Assembly: GCF_020080835.1 (NCBI RefSeq)
Contig: NC_058164.1
Coordinates: forward strand, 22,035,510 to 22,099,509
DNA length: 64,000 nucleotides
Direction of reading: 5' to 3'
From: Cotesia glomerata
Taxonomy: Eukaryota > Arthropoda > Insecta > Hymenoptera > Braconidae
Part shown: positions 39,290-52,130 of the stretch, piece by piece
Layout: each line of letters starts with the position of its first letter
Numbering within the stretch: the first letter of the stretch is position 1
Notes under the pieces: generated by a model
Told to the model about the DNA's origin: nothing
The model's database searches: none
Seen by the model: the letters and a program-made list of their open reading frames with translations, nothing else
Translations under genes and position numbers: made by a program

Positions 39290-40320
39290 TGGGGTTCTAA
39301 AATAATAATTTAATTAATTAATTGAAAAATTGTAAAAAGTCTGCTGACTTAAGATAGTGAAATCAGACATCAGAAACTTGAGGATTTTATTAAAAAATTT
39401 ATTGCAAAGTAAACTTCAAAAAAATTTTTGTGTAGAAATCTAAAAAAAAAAACAGTGCCAAAAAAATTTGTTTTTATTTTAATTTAATTAAAAAAAAAAT
39501 CGTAAAAATTATGAGTTAGCTGATTTGTGATATTAAAATAAAACAGACAATTTTTAGAAATTTACTCAAAAAATAAATTAAAAAAAAAATTTTTCAAATC
39601 AAAAATTAAAAAAAAAGAACTCAGTGCATTAAAAAATAATAAAAAATAAAAAGTGAGTTAGCCGACATCTAAAAATTTTTAGAATTTTTTTTATTAATAA
39701 AATTGTTACAAAAAAATTTTTTTTAAATTTCATTTGTAAAAAACTTTAAAAATTGTAAGTGCAACTTTTTAAAAATATTTTTTGTTCTAATTTAATAATT
39801 AAAAAAAAAATCAAAAAAATTAAAATGTCTGCTAACTTTACTTTTATAAATAAAAATTTATAGATAGAAAATTACAAAAACTATAAGTGGAATTTTTAAA
39901 TAATAATTTAATTAATTAATTAAAAAATTGTCAAAAGTCTGCTGATTTATGATACTGAAATCAGACTTCTGAAAATTTTAAGTTTACTCAAAAAGTTTAT
40001 TGAAAAAACTGCAATGTAAAATTCAAAAGAAAAACTGAGTGCAATTCAAAAAGAAATTTTTTAAAATTCTAATTTAATAAATAAAACAAAAATAAAAATC
40101 AGAAGTCAGCTGATTTATGATACTGAAACCAGACTTGAAAATTTTAAGTTTACTCAAAAAGTTTATAGAAAAAAATTAGCAATGTTAAAATAAAAATAAA
40201 ATCTATCAGTGCAATTACAAACAATTTTTTTTTCAAATTATAATTTACTCAATAAGATGAAAGAAAAAAACAGAAGTCAGCTGATTTATGATACTTTAAT
40301 CATACAAGAGATAGTTTTCA
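39290..40320. repeat. Diverged ~160-190-bp repeats upstream of Ext2
   Basis: The words GTCTGCTGACTTAAGATAGT, GTCTGCTGATTTATGATACT, GTCAGCTGATTTATGATACT and again GTCAGCTGATTTATGATACT recur near 39345, 39935, 40105 and 40275, each followed by AATCAGAC or a variant. Related AT-rich words (GTTAGCCGACATCTAAAAAT) occur near 39655, 18900 and 45555. This is a decayed tandem array or a cluster of one dispersed repeat. Confidence 0.6.
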
Positions 40321-40498
40321 AGTCTCAATAATTAATTACAAACAAGTTAAAAAAAGAATTCCTCAGGAATAAATTAAAAAATTCCAAAACAAAAAATCAT
40401 CAGATTAATTCCAGTAACCACGACCAAGTGTTAGTGCCTATAAAAATTCCATCACAAAAAATAAACAGTGACGTGAAACCCTAACCTCAAAGCATGTA

Positions 40499-42661
40499 AT
40501 GCATCGCGTAAATACCCATCTTCGAACCGAAAATTCTTCCAGTGAGTCCAGAAAAATGACTCCTTATTTCCTCCGAAAGAACCACCAGCTAGTGTCTAGC
40601 TATCACCGGAACATAATCCTGTCTTTATTCGCGATAGTGACAAGTGCGTTAACCCTGACAATCATCTACCACCTCTTCGGATACGTAAACACCTCCAAAG
40701 AAGTGATCTATTCTCGAATTTCAATCGACGCAGAAACCTTGGCGTCTCTCCCCCAAGTGACAGTCTCGAGATCCCTCAAATCCTCACCAAAGAACCTAAC
40801 CTGCACACACTTCACCTGCTTCAACGTGTATCGGTGCGGACAGGAGGGCAGCAAACTGCTGATCTACGTCTACCCCCTGGAAAGTTTCTTCGACGAGGAC
40901 GGCACAATAATAAACAACTTATCCCGTGAATTTCTGCAGATCCTCCAAGCGATAATCCGGAGCAAGTTCTACACCCCGGACCCTTACCAAGCATGTCTGT
41001 TCGTGCCTTCAATAGACACGTTGAACCAGAACAGGCTGAACGTCCAAGCAGTGAGTCGCGCGCTCGCCTCCCTGGAGTTCTGGAACCATGGTGAGAACCA
41101 CCTGATCTTCAATTTAGTATCCGGCGTCTTCCCGGACTACAACACCAGCCTGGACGTGGACATCGGCAAAGCGATTCTCGCCGGTGCAGGATTTTCTACT
41201 CTAACTTTCAGGAACAACTTCGACCTGAGCATTCCAGTGTTCACCTCCAGGAACGCTTTGGTTCCTGGAACCGAGTCAGAAGGTAAGCACTTGATAATCT
41301 CCGCACAAATTAACATAAACATCGCCTTCGAGCAGGACCTGCAGGACATAAACACCAACAACGAGATCCTGATCCTCCACCCGTGCCTGAACCACAACCC
41401 GATGAGCAGTTCCGTCCGCTGCAAGAACTCCAGGGTCTATAAGTACCCAGAAGTCTTGAACTCGGGGATCTTCTGCCTGGTGATCCGCTCAGCCAGGTAC
41501 GGACAAACCGTCCTGATGGACTCTTTAGCCGCTGGATGCATTCCAGTAATTATTTCAGACTCTATCGTGATGCCTTTTGGAGATCTGATCGACTGGAAGC
41601 GCGCTGCGGTGTTTGTCCGCGAGGTTGATATCTTGGGGGTCATTTCCACGCTGAAGAATATTTCTGCGACCCGCATTGAAGAACTAAGAAGCCAAGGTCA
41701 GTGGTTGTGGAACAGGTACTTCAATTCTGTTGATGCTATTGTCAACACGGGGCTGGAGATCATCAACGATAGGATTTTTCCCCAGGAAAGCAAGGACTAT
41801 AATTACTGGAACAGCAGGGTTAGTTCTTCCCCGCTGTTTTTGCCGGTCACTGCGCCTAAAACTCATGGGTTCACTGCTGTTATCTTGACTTATGACCGAG
41901 TAGAGCTCCTGTTCTCGCTGATCACCAAGATTGCCCAGGTTCCGAGCTTGTCTAAGATCCTGGTGGTCTGGAACAATGTTAAGAAAGACCCACCGATCTC
42001 TGCCAGGTGGCCCAAGGTCAACAAGTTGCTCCAGGTGATCAGGACCAAGGAAAATAAATTGTCTAACAGGTTCTATCCGTATGATGAGATTGAAACTGAA
42101 GCAGTCTTGTCGATTGATGATGACATCGTGATGCTCACCGCGGACGAACTTGAGTTTGCTTATGAAGTCTGGAGGGAGTTTCCGGATAGGATTGTTGGGT
42201 TCCCTTCTAGGACTCACACCTGGGACAATGAGACACAGTGCTGGAGGTACGAGAGCGAGTGGACTAATGTCATTTCTATGGTACTCACTGGTGCTGCTTT
42301 TCATCATAAGTATTGGATGTATTTGTATACTACCTCCATGCCTGGGGATATTAAGTGGTGGGTTGATGCGCATATGAATTGCGAGGATATTGCTATGAAT
42401 TTTTTGATTGCTAATACTACTGGTAAGAGTCCGATTAAGGTTACGCCTAAGAAGAAATTCAGGTGTCCAGAGTGCACTAATACTGAAATGCTGTCCGCTG
42501 ATTTAGCACACATGGCTGAACGGACTAAGTGTATTAATAAGTTTACTAGGATTTATGGACACATGCCTCTTAAGTCGGTTGAGTTTAGAGCTGATCCGGT
42601 TTTGTTTAAGGATGTGTTCCCGGAGAAGCTCAAGAGGTTCAATGCTATCAAGAGCTTGTAA
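40499..42661 (+). CDS. Ext2: Exostosin-2, heparan sulfate polymerase subunit
   Basis: A single open exon of 720 codons. EXT2 (fly sotv) pairs with EXT1 (ttv) in the Golgi to build heparan sulfate chains. The protein has a signal anchor (NIILSLFAIVTSALTLTIIY, about residues 39-58), an exostosin domain (CTHFTCFNVYRCG, ACLFVPSIDTLNQN, GIFCLVIRSARYGQ, AAGCIPVIISD) and a C-terminal GT64 domain (GFTAVILTYDRVELL, KLSNRFYPYDEIETEAVL, the DXD motif SIDDDIVML, VLTGAAFHHKY, VDAHMNCEDIAMNF). It matches human EXT2 in length (718) and closely in the C-terminal half. An alternative start at 40556 is also plausible. The whole CDS lacks introns. Confidence 0.96.
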   Translation: MHRVNTHLRTENSSSESRKMTPYFLRKNHQLVSSYHRNIILSLFAIVTSALTLTIIYHLFGYVNTSKEVIYSRISIDAETLASLPQVTVSRSLKSSPKNLTCTHFTCFNVYRCGQEGSKLLIYVYPLESFFDEDGTIINNLSREFLQILQAIIRSKFYTPDPYQACLFVPSIDTLNQNRLNVQAVSRALASLEFWNHGENHLIFNLVSGVFPDYNTSLDVDIGKAILAGAGFSTLTFRNNFDLSIPVFTSRNALVPGTESEGKHLIISAQININIAFEQDLQDINTNNEILILHPCLNHNPMSSSVRCKNSRVYKYPEVLNSGIFCLVIRSARYGQTVLMDSLAAGCIPVIISDSIVMPFGDLIDWKRAAVFVREVDILGVISTLKNISATRIEELRSQGQWLWNRYFNSVDAIVNTGLEIINDRIFPQESKDYNYWNSRVSSSPLFLPVTAPKTHGFTAVILTYDRVELLFSLITKIAQVPSLSKILVVWNNVKKDPPISARWPKVNKLLQVIRTKENKLSNRFYPYDEIETEAVLSIDDDIVMLTADELEFAYEVWREFPDRIVGFPSRTHTWDNETQCWRYESEWTNVISMVLTGAAFHHKYWMYLYTTSMPGDIKWWVDAHMNCEDIAMNFLIANTTGKSPIKVTPKKKFRCPECTNTEMLSADLAHMAERTKCINKFTRIYGHMPLKSVEFRADPVLFKDVFPEKLKRFNAIKSL

Positions 42662-43745
42662 TTTTTTTTGTAAGTTTCAATATGGAGCTATTTTATTATT
42701 ATTGTTATTAATATTAAAATTAAATTAAAGCTGTTAATTTTTTGGATTTTTATAAATAATTTTACATTTTGAAATTGAAAAAAAAAATATAAAAATTAAT
42801 TTAGCAGATAGGTTGATAATTTTAAGAATTTTTTTTAACAAATAAATTATGGTGAAAAAATTAGAAAAAAAATTTACATGTAGAAATTTTAAAAAATAAA
42901 AATTTCAATTTTTTAAAAATAATTTTTTGGAAAAAATTTATTTGTTAAAAAAAATTTTTAAATGGTCAAGTTGACTGCCAACTTTTATGTCATAAAATTA
43001 TAAAAATTTATTTAGCAGATATTTGATAATTTTAAGAATTTATTTAACAAATAAATTATGGCAAAAAAAAGTAGAAAAAAAATTGACATGTAGAAATTGA
43101 ATGACATTAAAGTTAGCTGTCATTCGACCAATTTTTAATTTTATCAAACAATTAAATTAATTCTAAAAAATTATTTTTAAAAACCTGCATTATTAATTTT
43201 TGAAAATTTCTACATGTCACTTTTTTTTTCTTATTGTTTTTGCCGTAATTTATTTGTTAACAATAGTTCTAAATATTATCAAATATCTGCTAAATTAATT
43301 TTTATAGAAATTAAAAAAAATAAAAAGTGCAATTTTTTTTAAATAATTTTTTGGAAAAAATCTATTAAAAGAAAAAAAAATGGTTAAGTGACTGCTAACT
43401 TTAATTTCATAAAAAAATTGTAAAAGTGCAAATTAGAAAAAGATGACAATTTTTTGAATTTTTACGATTAAATTATTAAAAAAAAATTTGACATCTAGAA
43501 ATTAAAAAAAATTGAAACAGCAAATTCAAACAAAAATTTATTTTTATTATAAATTTATAATAAAAATAAAAAAAATTTTCAGATGTCAGCTGATTTCAGT
43601 ATTACTTAATATTATTTTAATCGATGTTGTTTTTTTTACAGGTATTCATCATAGTGACTATTTTAATCAAAGACTTAATTAAGTGAACATTTGAGGATTA
43701 ATTATCGATAGTAAACAGTATATTTAAAACCATGAAAAGCTGTTA

Positions 43746-43780
<35 letters not shown>

Positions 43781-43831
43781 GTGCAGTGCGCGAATCTAAC
43801 CTAGTAATATAGTTTGACATATTAAATTACG
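42662..43831. other. AT-rich spacer between Ext2 and MROH1
   Basis: It holds several diverged copies of a dispersed AT-rich repeat (words TAGCAGATATTTGATAATTT and GACATGTAGAAATT in both orientations) and a (TTA)n microsatellite at 43742-43780. No gene is seen. The Ext2 3' end and the MROH1 promoter must lie here. Confidence 0.6.
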
Positions 43832-46800
43832 ATGAAATGTCAAAGTGAAGATAAAATGAGCGAATTGTCAGGTATTTTATTTTTTTTATTAATATTTTCA
43901 TTTAAAACCTACACTAGTAATTATTTATTATTTATACTAATGATAATAAATAATTTTGTTTAAGTTTTTACTGGAAAAATGTTATTTGGAGTTTATTGCT
44001 CCAATAAGGAGTTTTTATGACTCGGAAATCTGGCCGAATTATTCAAGTTATTTGTTTTGCAAATATTTTATGAATCTAAATAGAACTTTTTAATTTTTAA
44101 AAATACTTCAAAAATTTTTTTGGTTTATAATTTTAATTATTAATTTTCTATTTACTTATTTCATTTTGCTTTCTCCAAAATTGACAGAAATTAATTGCTG
44201 TTTAGAATATTCACACGAAATATTATGTCATATTCTCTTAATATTGAAAAAATATATTAACCTCTAAATTAAGCGAAAAAATTTTTAATTTTTTAAAAAT
44301 TAAACATTAAATTTATTTATTAAAAAGAAGTTTTTGTTTTATGACGACTTTAATTTATACAGAATAACTTTAAATTTTTCGTGATAGTCTTTGACCTTGT
44401 GATTGTAAATTCCAATAATAATTTGAAAGAATTTTATCATGTTTAACAACCTTAATTTAAAGATAAATAATTTTGTTTAAAATTTTTTTTATTTCATTAA
44501 TTATCATTATTAAAAATCTTCAATAAATATGATAATTAAATTAGCAGACGTCTGACAAATCTTAGAATTTTTATAACTAATAATATAATTTATTATTATA
44601 AAAATAAAATATTTTTAAAAATTCATGATATTTTTTTTAAATTTTTGGAGTAAATAAATTACAATATAAAAAAAAATGTTTTAAAAAATTTACACTAAGA
44701 ATTTTTTTTTAATTTTTACACGTGGAATTTTTTTCATAATAATATTGTTATAAATTTCTGGGTGGGGAGCATCTCTACAGAGAATTGCTCTACATTTTAT
44801 AATCCCTCAAGAGAAATCTTTATTTTAAAAAACTCTCAATATAAAACTCTACAATGAAAACAAATCAATTTAAAAAATCTCTCAGGAAACAATTGATTAC
44901 AATGGAACTTCTTTATATCGTAAAAATTTCAAGCGATACATCTCTCAGAAAGAAAAGCTCGATATTTTTCTAAAATCATGTGTATTCTTTTTTTATTAAA
45001 ATCAAAAATATAAAGTTGTAATTATTACTAATTATAACATCTATAAAATATTTTTTTAAATCTAGTTTTCATCAGACGAGCTCTCAAAAAACTTTATATT
45101 TTTGATTATTTTACTAAAAAAAGAATACACATGGATTTAGCAAAATATCGAGCTTTTCTTTCTGAGAGATGTATCGCCTGAAATTTTTACGATCTAAAGA
45201 AGTTTCATTGTAATCAATTTTTTCCTGAGAGATTTTCAAACGAAGGATTTTTTAAATTGATTTGTTTTCATTGTAGAGTTTTATACTGAGAGTTTTTTAA
45301 AATAAAGATTTCTCTTGAGGGATTATAAAATGTAGAGAAATTCTCTGTAGAGATGCTCCCCATTCAAATTTCTAACTTTCCGTTATAAAATTTTTCATAA
45401 TAATAAAGTCAGCCGACGTTTAAAATTTTTTTTCTTTTATTAAATTAGAACTAAAAAATATTTTAATAAAATTTGCAATTATAGTCTTTCAATTTTTTTT
45501 TTTAATTTTTTGTAACAATTTTTCCAATAAAAAAAATTATAAAAAATTTCATGACAATAAAGCTAGCCGAAATTTAAAAATATTACAAATTTTTTTTATT
45601 GAAAAAATCATTACAAAAAAGTTTTTTTTAAAAATTCATTTGTAAAAATTTTGAAAAACTGTAAGTGCATTAAAAAAAATTTTTTTTTAGTTCTAATTTA
45701 ATAAACTAATCAAAATCAAAAAATAAAAAATCCCGGCTAACTTAATTTTTATAAATTTTTTAAAGTTTTTATATGTTGAATCTTTTTGCTAATTTTCTAA
45801 AAATTTGTTATAAAAATCTAAAAAATTAAATTCAGTATCAATAAATTCAACCGTAGGTCTTCATCCTGCTAAAACCTGTAATAATTTTCCAGCTGTAGTA
45901 GGTGCTCTACTAGACGGGCTGAACGACAAAAGTGACCAAGTAACATCCTGCATCAACGAATCAATCCGTCAGATATCAACTCGCAGCCCAGCCGTAGTTC
46001 TCCACGCGACAATATATTACTTCGAGTTGCATAAAAAAATAACAGCAGCTCATACATCAGCTATTCTGCGTATCATTACCGACACTTTGAACAGCACTAG
46101 CACCACTAATCCCATCACCGACCCCAATGATAATTCCAACGCCAATTCCACTGACAATTCCAATGAAGAATCCAACTCAAGCCACCAAACACTGGAGATG
46201 CCTACCCTGGCGGATTCCGTAGCAGAATTAGCCGTGGAAAAGCTTTCAGAATTCGAAGTAGAAGCAACCGAAGTGCTAGTCGCACTAGGTAACCGTTTCT
46301 GCAACCAAGCAATCGGCAACATCTTGAACAAGTTTGAATTCGGAAGCATCCCCAAGTCCTCAGCAATGATCCGAGCCCTGGGACTGATCGCCGCAAGCAA
46401 TCCATATGACGTGGTGCCTTTCATAAAGCTGACTTTGACATTCTTGCTGCCTTTCTTGAACCAAGCGCAAGAGGAACACCAGAAACTAGCACTGTGCTTC
46501 GTGGTAGGAAAATTCGCCGAGGCGATAAACGAGTACCTTGGCAATCTAAGCACGAATTCAGAATCTCGTATCACCCGTGACAGTTTTGCCGAAGAAGCGA
46601 GCTTTGTCTTCGATTTCCTGACCAGTAGTTCCTGGTTGAAGCCAGCTTCAGCGACCAAGAACCGCCTGGCTGAAGCAGTGTTGAGCGCACTGTGTCCAAT
46701 TTTGCTGCTTCTGCCAACTGGTAAGAATCTAAACGAAACAATAAAGTTAATCCCGTCGGTACTAAACTTCTGCAAGCACCCAACGACGCGGTTCGCCGCT

Positions 46801-49800
46801 ACCAAGCTGATAGCCACCATCCTGATCGACAACGACCGCCACAACGACAACCAAGCCCGGGAACTGCTGCGTCCTCACCTGGAACCGATTCAGCAGATTC
46901 TCTTTGAGTTGGTGAACGTGACTCCTGCCTTTGAAACAAGGTCCAGTTTGTCCAGAGACGCTCTGTTGACCCACTATGAAGTTCTCCAGTGCTATCGGGC
47001 GATAGTCACTCTGTACCCAGAAGAAGGGCTGGACCTGGTCCTGTACCACCTGAGATCTCCAGCTCCGCAGTCGCATCGCGGCAGGGCTCTGGTGATCATA
47101 AGACACCTGATCAACACCCTGCCAACGGAGGACGACCTTTCGCTCCAGCGTATCGCTCTGAGCATCCAAAACATCCTTGGAGACAGTGGAGGTGCCACAG
47201 TTCGTCATCTAGCTGGTCCGATAATTGCACTGCTGGCGCATCCTAGTCTTAATCTCTTGCCTTCGCAGCGCGCAAACTTGATCCGCTTCATCATAATCCG
47301 GTGTGGTGATGATACAGAAAGCCAAGCGTACGAAGAAGCTTTGTTCTTGCTAGCGAACACAGTTGCTGGGGCGGAAAACTGGCTCTGGACTGCTTTGCTG
47401 AAGGCTTTGCTAGACCCGACGTATTCATTGGCAGTGGTGCCGATTCTTCGGGGCCTGGCGGCTCTGGTGGGAAAAGTAGTTCATCAGATGGACAATGAAG
47501 GTAGCAACTCTTTCAAAGAATTCTCTGGGTCGAAAGTTCTAAAAAGATGCTTGGAATTGCTGGAGGATGATAAAAATTGCCTGGCAGTGGTGTCGTTTTT
47601 AAAATCCGCGGCTCCGTTGTTTGGACACCAGCTGAAACCCGAGTGGGACATCTCGCTGGGGAAGATATCTTCTCTTCTGGAAGAAGGGAATGATGATTGG
47701 AAAAACCAAATGGTAGAGCTTATGGAGACCAGTCGGCTGTTAGAAGGCGCTGATTGGGCTGGAAAGCTTTCCAATGAGATGGTTCAGGGAGAAACTATTA
47801 AAAGCTCCACAACTGTTTATCTCGCAGCGATTACTGATAATCCTAATCACATGTCTACTCTTGTAGATCTTTCAAGACTTAATCCCTTTAACGAAGTGTA
47901 TTCTCAAGCGGTAGGAATTGCAGCCAAGCGCCACCTGTCGGTAATTATGGCCAGAATGCAAGAAGCATGCGACATTATCGACAGCCAAAAGAATCCCACA
48001 AAGTTATTTGGGCTAATGAAAAACGCGTCCGCTGTCACTGTAGTCGAAGCGACTAAAGCAAGCTTGCTTCGTTGTTACGGAGAAATTTTTGCAACTGCTA
48101 AGGATCCTGAGCTAGTTTACAAAACTTACATTGCGGAGAACAAACACGTGCTGCCGTGGATTGTCAAGCAGCTGACGGATTGCAAGGAAGTTACTACTAA
48201 AGAAGCTGGGCTGTTTGCTTTGGAACAATTGGCCAAGATTGTCGCAGCTAAGCCGAATTCTGAAGATCTGACTTCAAGTGTTGTGCCGAGTTTGAAGTCC
48301 AAGGGGGCGTGCTTGGCGACCTTGCTGTCGCTTTTGCAGTCTCACACTGGGTACAAGCCGATTCAGCTGTACCCCCAGCTGCTGAAGACGATGATCGCGC
48401 TGCTAAAAGTCCCACCGATGCTGACTGTCGAGGAGCAACAAGTGCTGATGGGGACTATTTTAGACAAGGTGATCAGCGCTAGTGCGGAAATCGACTTGAT
48501 TTTGAAGAAAGAATCCAAGAATCATATCGTCCAGAGGCTTGGAGCAGTCAGCAGTGAAATGGTCGGTGATTCTGCTAACAATTTAGCTGAGTTTGTCGAG
48601 ATTATCATGCCCTGGATGGAGTCTAAAACTCCAGTGGAGCGTAAGATGACCTTGCTGGTTCTTAGAACCACTTTGAAGTCTTACTGCCATGCGCTTAAGT
48701 ACACCTACCCTGAAGGAAAGTTAGAAGCTGGGAAGCTTCTAGGCAGAATAATCTGCTGGTCAGCAGACTCCGAGCGTCTGCTCCGGCCGATTATCATCGA
48801 CTCTTTGGCTCTTACTCTAGAAATAGCCGCAAGACACCACAGCAGTGGCCACCCATATGTCGAAGGTAGCAACGATCTGGAAGAATCCAAGCTCCGGTTG
48901 ATCAGCGAGGACATCAAGTCCCCTGACGACGTCTACGAAGGCGTCCTGATGCTCGCCAAGACAGTCTGCCAAAGAGTGACTCCTGGGGAAGTGGTAGCAA
49001 TGGCCGAGGGCTTGATAGAAGGACTCTTGCTAAGGGAAGAAAACTCCCTAGCAGCTGGAATCACCCTGAGCCAGTTGTTTCGGATCAGAGGCGATGAAAT
49101 CCCCAGGTCTGACTTGTACCTGATTGACAATATCGTCACCCAGATGCGCCAGATAGAGAACGCCAGTTGCAGACACGCTGCTGCTACTGCCATCAAATCT
49201 CTGACTCTCCATCACCCGGAAGAGGTGATAGAGCACCTGTTGCACCAGCCCTTGCCCCCGGACCGCGGTACTGAGGAAAGCTGGAGGGAAATGGGCAGTG
49301 ATGAAGAGACAGGCCTGATAGCGGTAGATTTCCTGGTGAACCGCTTGGAGAATAACAATCTGTTCGCGGAAGCTCCGTCGCCAACCAACGGATCCTTAAC
49401 CAATCGCAGTGATATCAACAAAACAGCTTCCCTGGCGTCTTTAGCAGCAGTGATAGCTCTAGGACACGTTCTCCAATCAGCAAAGTCGGAACTGTTGATA
49501 AATTCACGGCTTGCTGAGCTGATCACCTGCTTGATAAAGTACTTGGCTGGTTGGTTGCACGCAGACACGCCTGCTTCTGTCTTGAGTACCAAGTTTGGAT
49601 TCGTTCCCAATCGCAAGGCCTGCAAGTTGAACCCTTATAGGCAAGTCTACACAGTCTTGACGAACCTGCTGACTGTCATTGATATCAACGTCGCCTCAGG
49701 GCTGCTGAATGACAACCCGAGGTTTGAATCCGACACTCAAGCTAGTGATAGCTTGATATCTACAGTGCGTTCAGTCCTCCGGTGTCTTGGAAGGAAGGCT

Positions 49801-50790
49801 GGGTCTAAAGACGACTTGCTGATCTCCGTAGCTCAATCTATCGGGAAGCTGGTGACCAGCCAGATAGCTACTCAAAGAGCCGTAGCGATTGCGTTTTACG
49901 GAGAGTTGATCGGTCAGGTTGATGCAGACCCAATTTGGCTGGACTCCATCATCACCACGTTGTTAGAAGCCAGGTCTGATTCTTCCTTTCTGGTGAGGAA
50001 GCTAGCGATCCAAGGACTGTCTAATATTCACAAACTGGATCCCCAGCAGCTGAATGAATTTTATGACAATAGTGTGGCGGCGCTGCTAGACGGGTTGGAG
50101 GAACTGCCGAACAATGGCGGGCTGGTAGCTGGTGGAGGTAGCCAGGTGATTCTTGAATCTTTAAGAGGGTTGGAGACTCTGCTGGGGCTTCAGACTACCG
50201 GCAGGGCTGTTAGTCCGAGAGTTGTGTTGTCCTTGAAGTCTTTTGTTGACAAGCAGGACAACTGGGACATGCGGCTGGCTGCCGTTGGAGCTCTGGGAGC
50301 TGTTTCTCGCGGGTGGTTGAAATCTTTGAAGACTTATGATGATGATGACGTTACTGATCATCTTCTGGGATGCTTGCCTTGTTTGACGGTCAGGCTTGAG
50401 GATGTTAACAGCCTGGTTGCAAAAGCTGCTCGAGAAACTTTGGTTAGCTTTTCAAATCTTCTGCAGTCTTCGTCTCTTGCTCAGGTTATTAGAGGACATC
50501 TTTCTTCTTCGGCTAATGCTGAGGTTAATGTTGAGCATTTCTACAAAGAGCTGGTTAAGGTCTTGGTGATTGACCTGCCGGTCAGGGCTCAGGAGATGAG
50601 GAATGCCATGGTTCGGGGGTACTCCAGGTCAGAGGTTGCTGCTACTCGCGCTACTGCGGTTCTTATTTTGGGGTTCTTTGGGCAGCCCAGGGCTGAAGAT
50701 GTTCAAAGGATGCTACAGCTGCTTAGGGATAAGGACAATAGTGTTAAGTCCAGGGCTGCTAGGGCACTCGCTTTTGGGTTTACTACTTGA
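43832..50790 (+). CDS. MROH1: MROH1-like HEAT-repeat protein (maestro heat-like repeat family)
   Basis: Exon 1 (43832-43871, 13 codons plus one base) and exon 2 (45893-50790) join in phase to 1645 residues, close to the roughly 1640 of human MROH1. The protein is helical throughout, with HEAT repeats; recognisable blocks are ALLDGLNDKSDQVTSCINES near the start, VKSALILCYGH-like ATKASLLRCYGEIFA in the middle and QLLRDKDNSVKSRAARALAF at the end. MROH1 is linked to lysosome behaviour in vertebrates; the role here is inferred. There is no signal peptide or membrane span. Exon 2, at 4.9 kb, is unusually long. The 2-kb intron holds a large foldback. It is tail to tail with CCDC28. Confidence 0.88.
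44763..45362. repeat. 600-bp foldback in MROH1 intron 1
   Basis: TGGGGAGCATCTCTACAGAG at the left returns as CTCTGTAGAGATGCTCCCCA at the right. The arms of about 280 bases pair almost throughout (ACAATGAAAACAAATCAATT with AATTGATTTGTTTTCATTGT). The loop lies near 45030-45075. No ORF. It is either a foldback transposon or a palindromic MITE. Confidence 0.85.
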
Positions 50791-50829
50791 ATTAATACTT
50801 GTAATTCCATTGTTACTAAATATTTATAA

Positions 50830-50835
50830 AATAAA
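50830..50835 (+). other. Polyadenylation signal of MROH1
   Basis: AATAAA lies 40 bases after the stop codon and about 80 bases before the stop codon of the convergent CCDC28 gene. Confidence 0.55.
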
Positions 50836-50911
50836 ATTTGTACATATTATTATTATTATTATTATATATGTTGTTAATTGAATTTAATTATTTACTAAAT
50901 TTTAGTTTATT

Positions 50912-52089
50912 TTATTTATTGTGTAGCTTCTCGATGCACATACTGAGCTGTTGGAGTCTGTGAAGAAGGTGTCGCATGTTCGCACTAGACTGTCCAGGGC
51001 CGCTGGTGTCTTTTTCTTGATGACGGGGCTGCTGTTGCCCAATTTCAAAGTGCATTCGGGCTAATCTTTCTTGTTGCTCTCTGATTTCTGTCATTTGTTC
51101 CATGCTGCAGTCTTTACCTGTATATATAATTAATTATTATTATTGAATTAAATTTAAAAAAAAAAAAAAAAATCAATTTAATTTTTTTGTATCAATTTTC
51201 GATACTAATGACCGAAAATGATGGTTTTTTCATTATATTTAAAAGTTTTTTAATAATCTATATTATTAAGAGAAGAAAAATTTTGTCTACAAAATTATAT
51301 GATAAAATCGGTTTATTTTAGAGAAATTTAGTGTCACTGCAAAGATCTTGACTTGAATTTGTGCCTTTTCAAGGTTTCATATCATTCTCACCGATAGTCA
51401 ATTTATTATGATAAGTATTTAGGCTGCATTCGTAAATGCTCTATTTCTAGATACATAATTAAGAAATGACCTTGTATCTTGTGAACTATTGACATTTTTA
51501 AAGATATAAGCTCACCCCGACATTACACTCATCGAGACCTTTCATTTGAGTACCTACATCAATTTTTCATATATTTTATATATTTATATATTTCACAAAT
51601 ACCATATATATAAAATATATAAAAAATGCCATGTGGGTACGTAAATAAAAGGTCTCGATGAATGTAACATCGAAATAAGTTTATATCTTAAAAAATGTCA
51701 TTAATTAAGAAATGACATTGTACCTCGTCTACTGATGATATTTTTAAAGATATAAGCTCACCCCGACATTACACTCATCGAGACTTTTAATTTGAGTATC
51801 CACATCAATTTTTCATATATTTATATATATTATATATATGTATATATGAAAAATATATCAAAATTCATGTGGGTACTCAAATGAAAGCTTTTGATGAGTG
51901 TAACATCGGGATAAGCTTATATCTTTAAAAACGTCAATAGTTAAGAAAGTACAGTGCGATTCAACAATAGTCATTATTTAATAAAGCAAAATTTTATTTA
52001 TTTATAGTTCACAAGTCACGGCAGTCACATAGTGACTACAAGGTTGCTAGTTTTAATTATTTATTTTAATAATGAAATTTCAAGTCAAG

Positions 52090-52130
<41 letters not shown>

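Noticed and set aside
41684..42373. 229-codon minus-strand ORF
   Set aside because: It is antisense to Ext2 and reflects that gene's GC-richer codons.
46050..46850. 266-codon minus-strand ORF
   Set aside because: It is antisense to MROH1, which fits its family across the whole exon.
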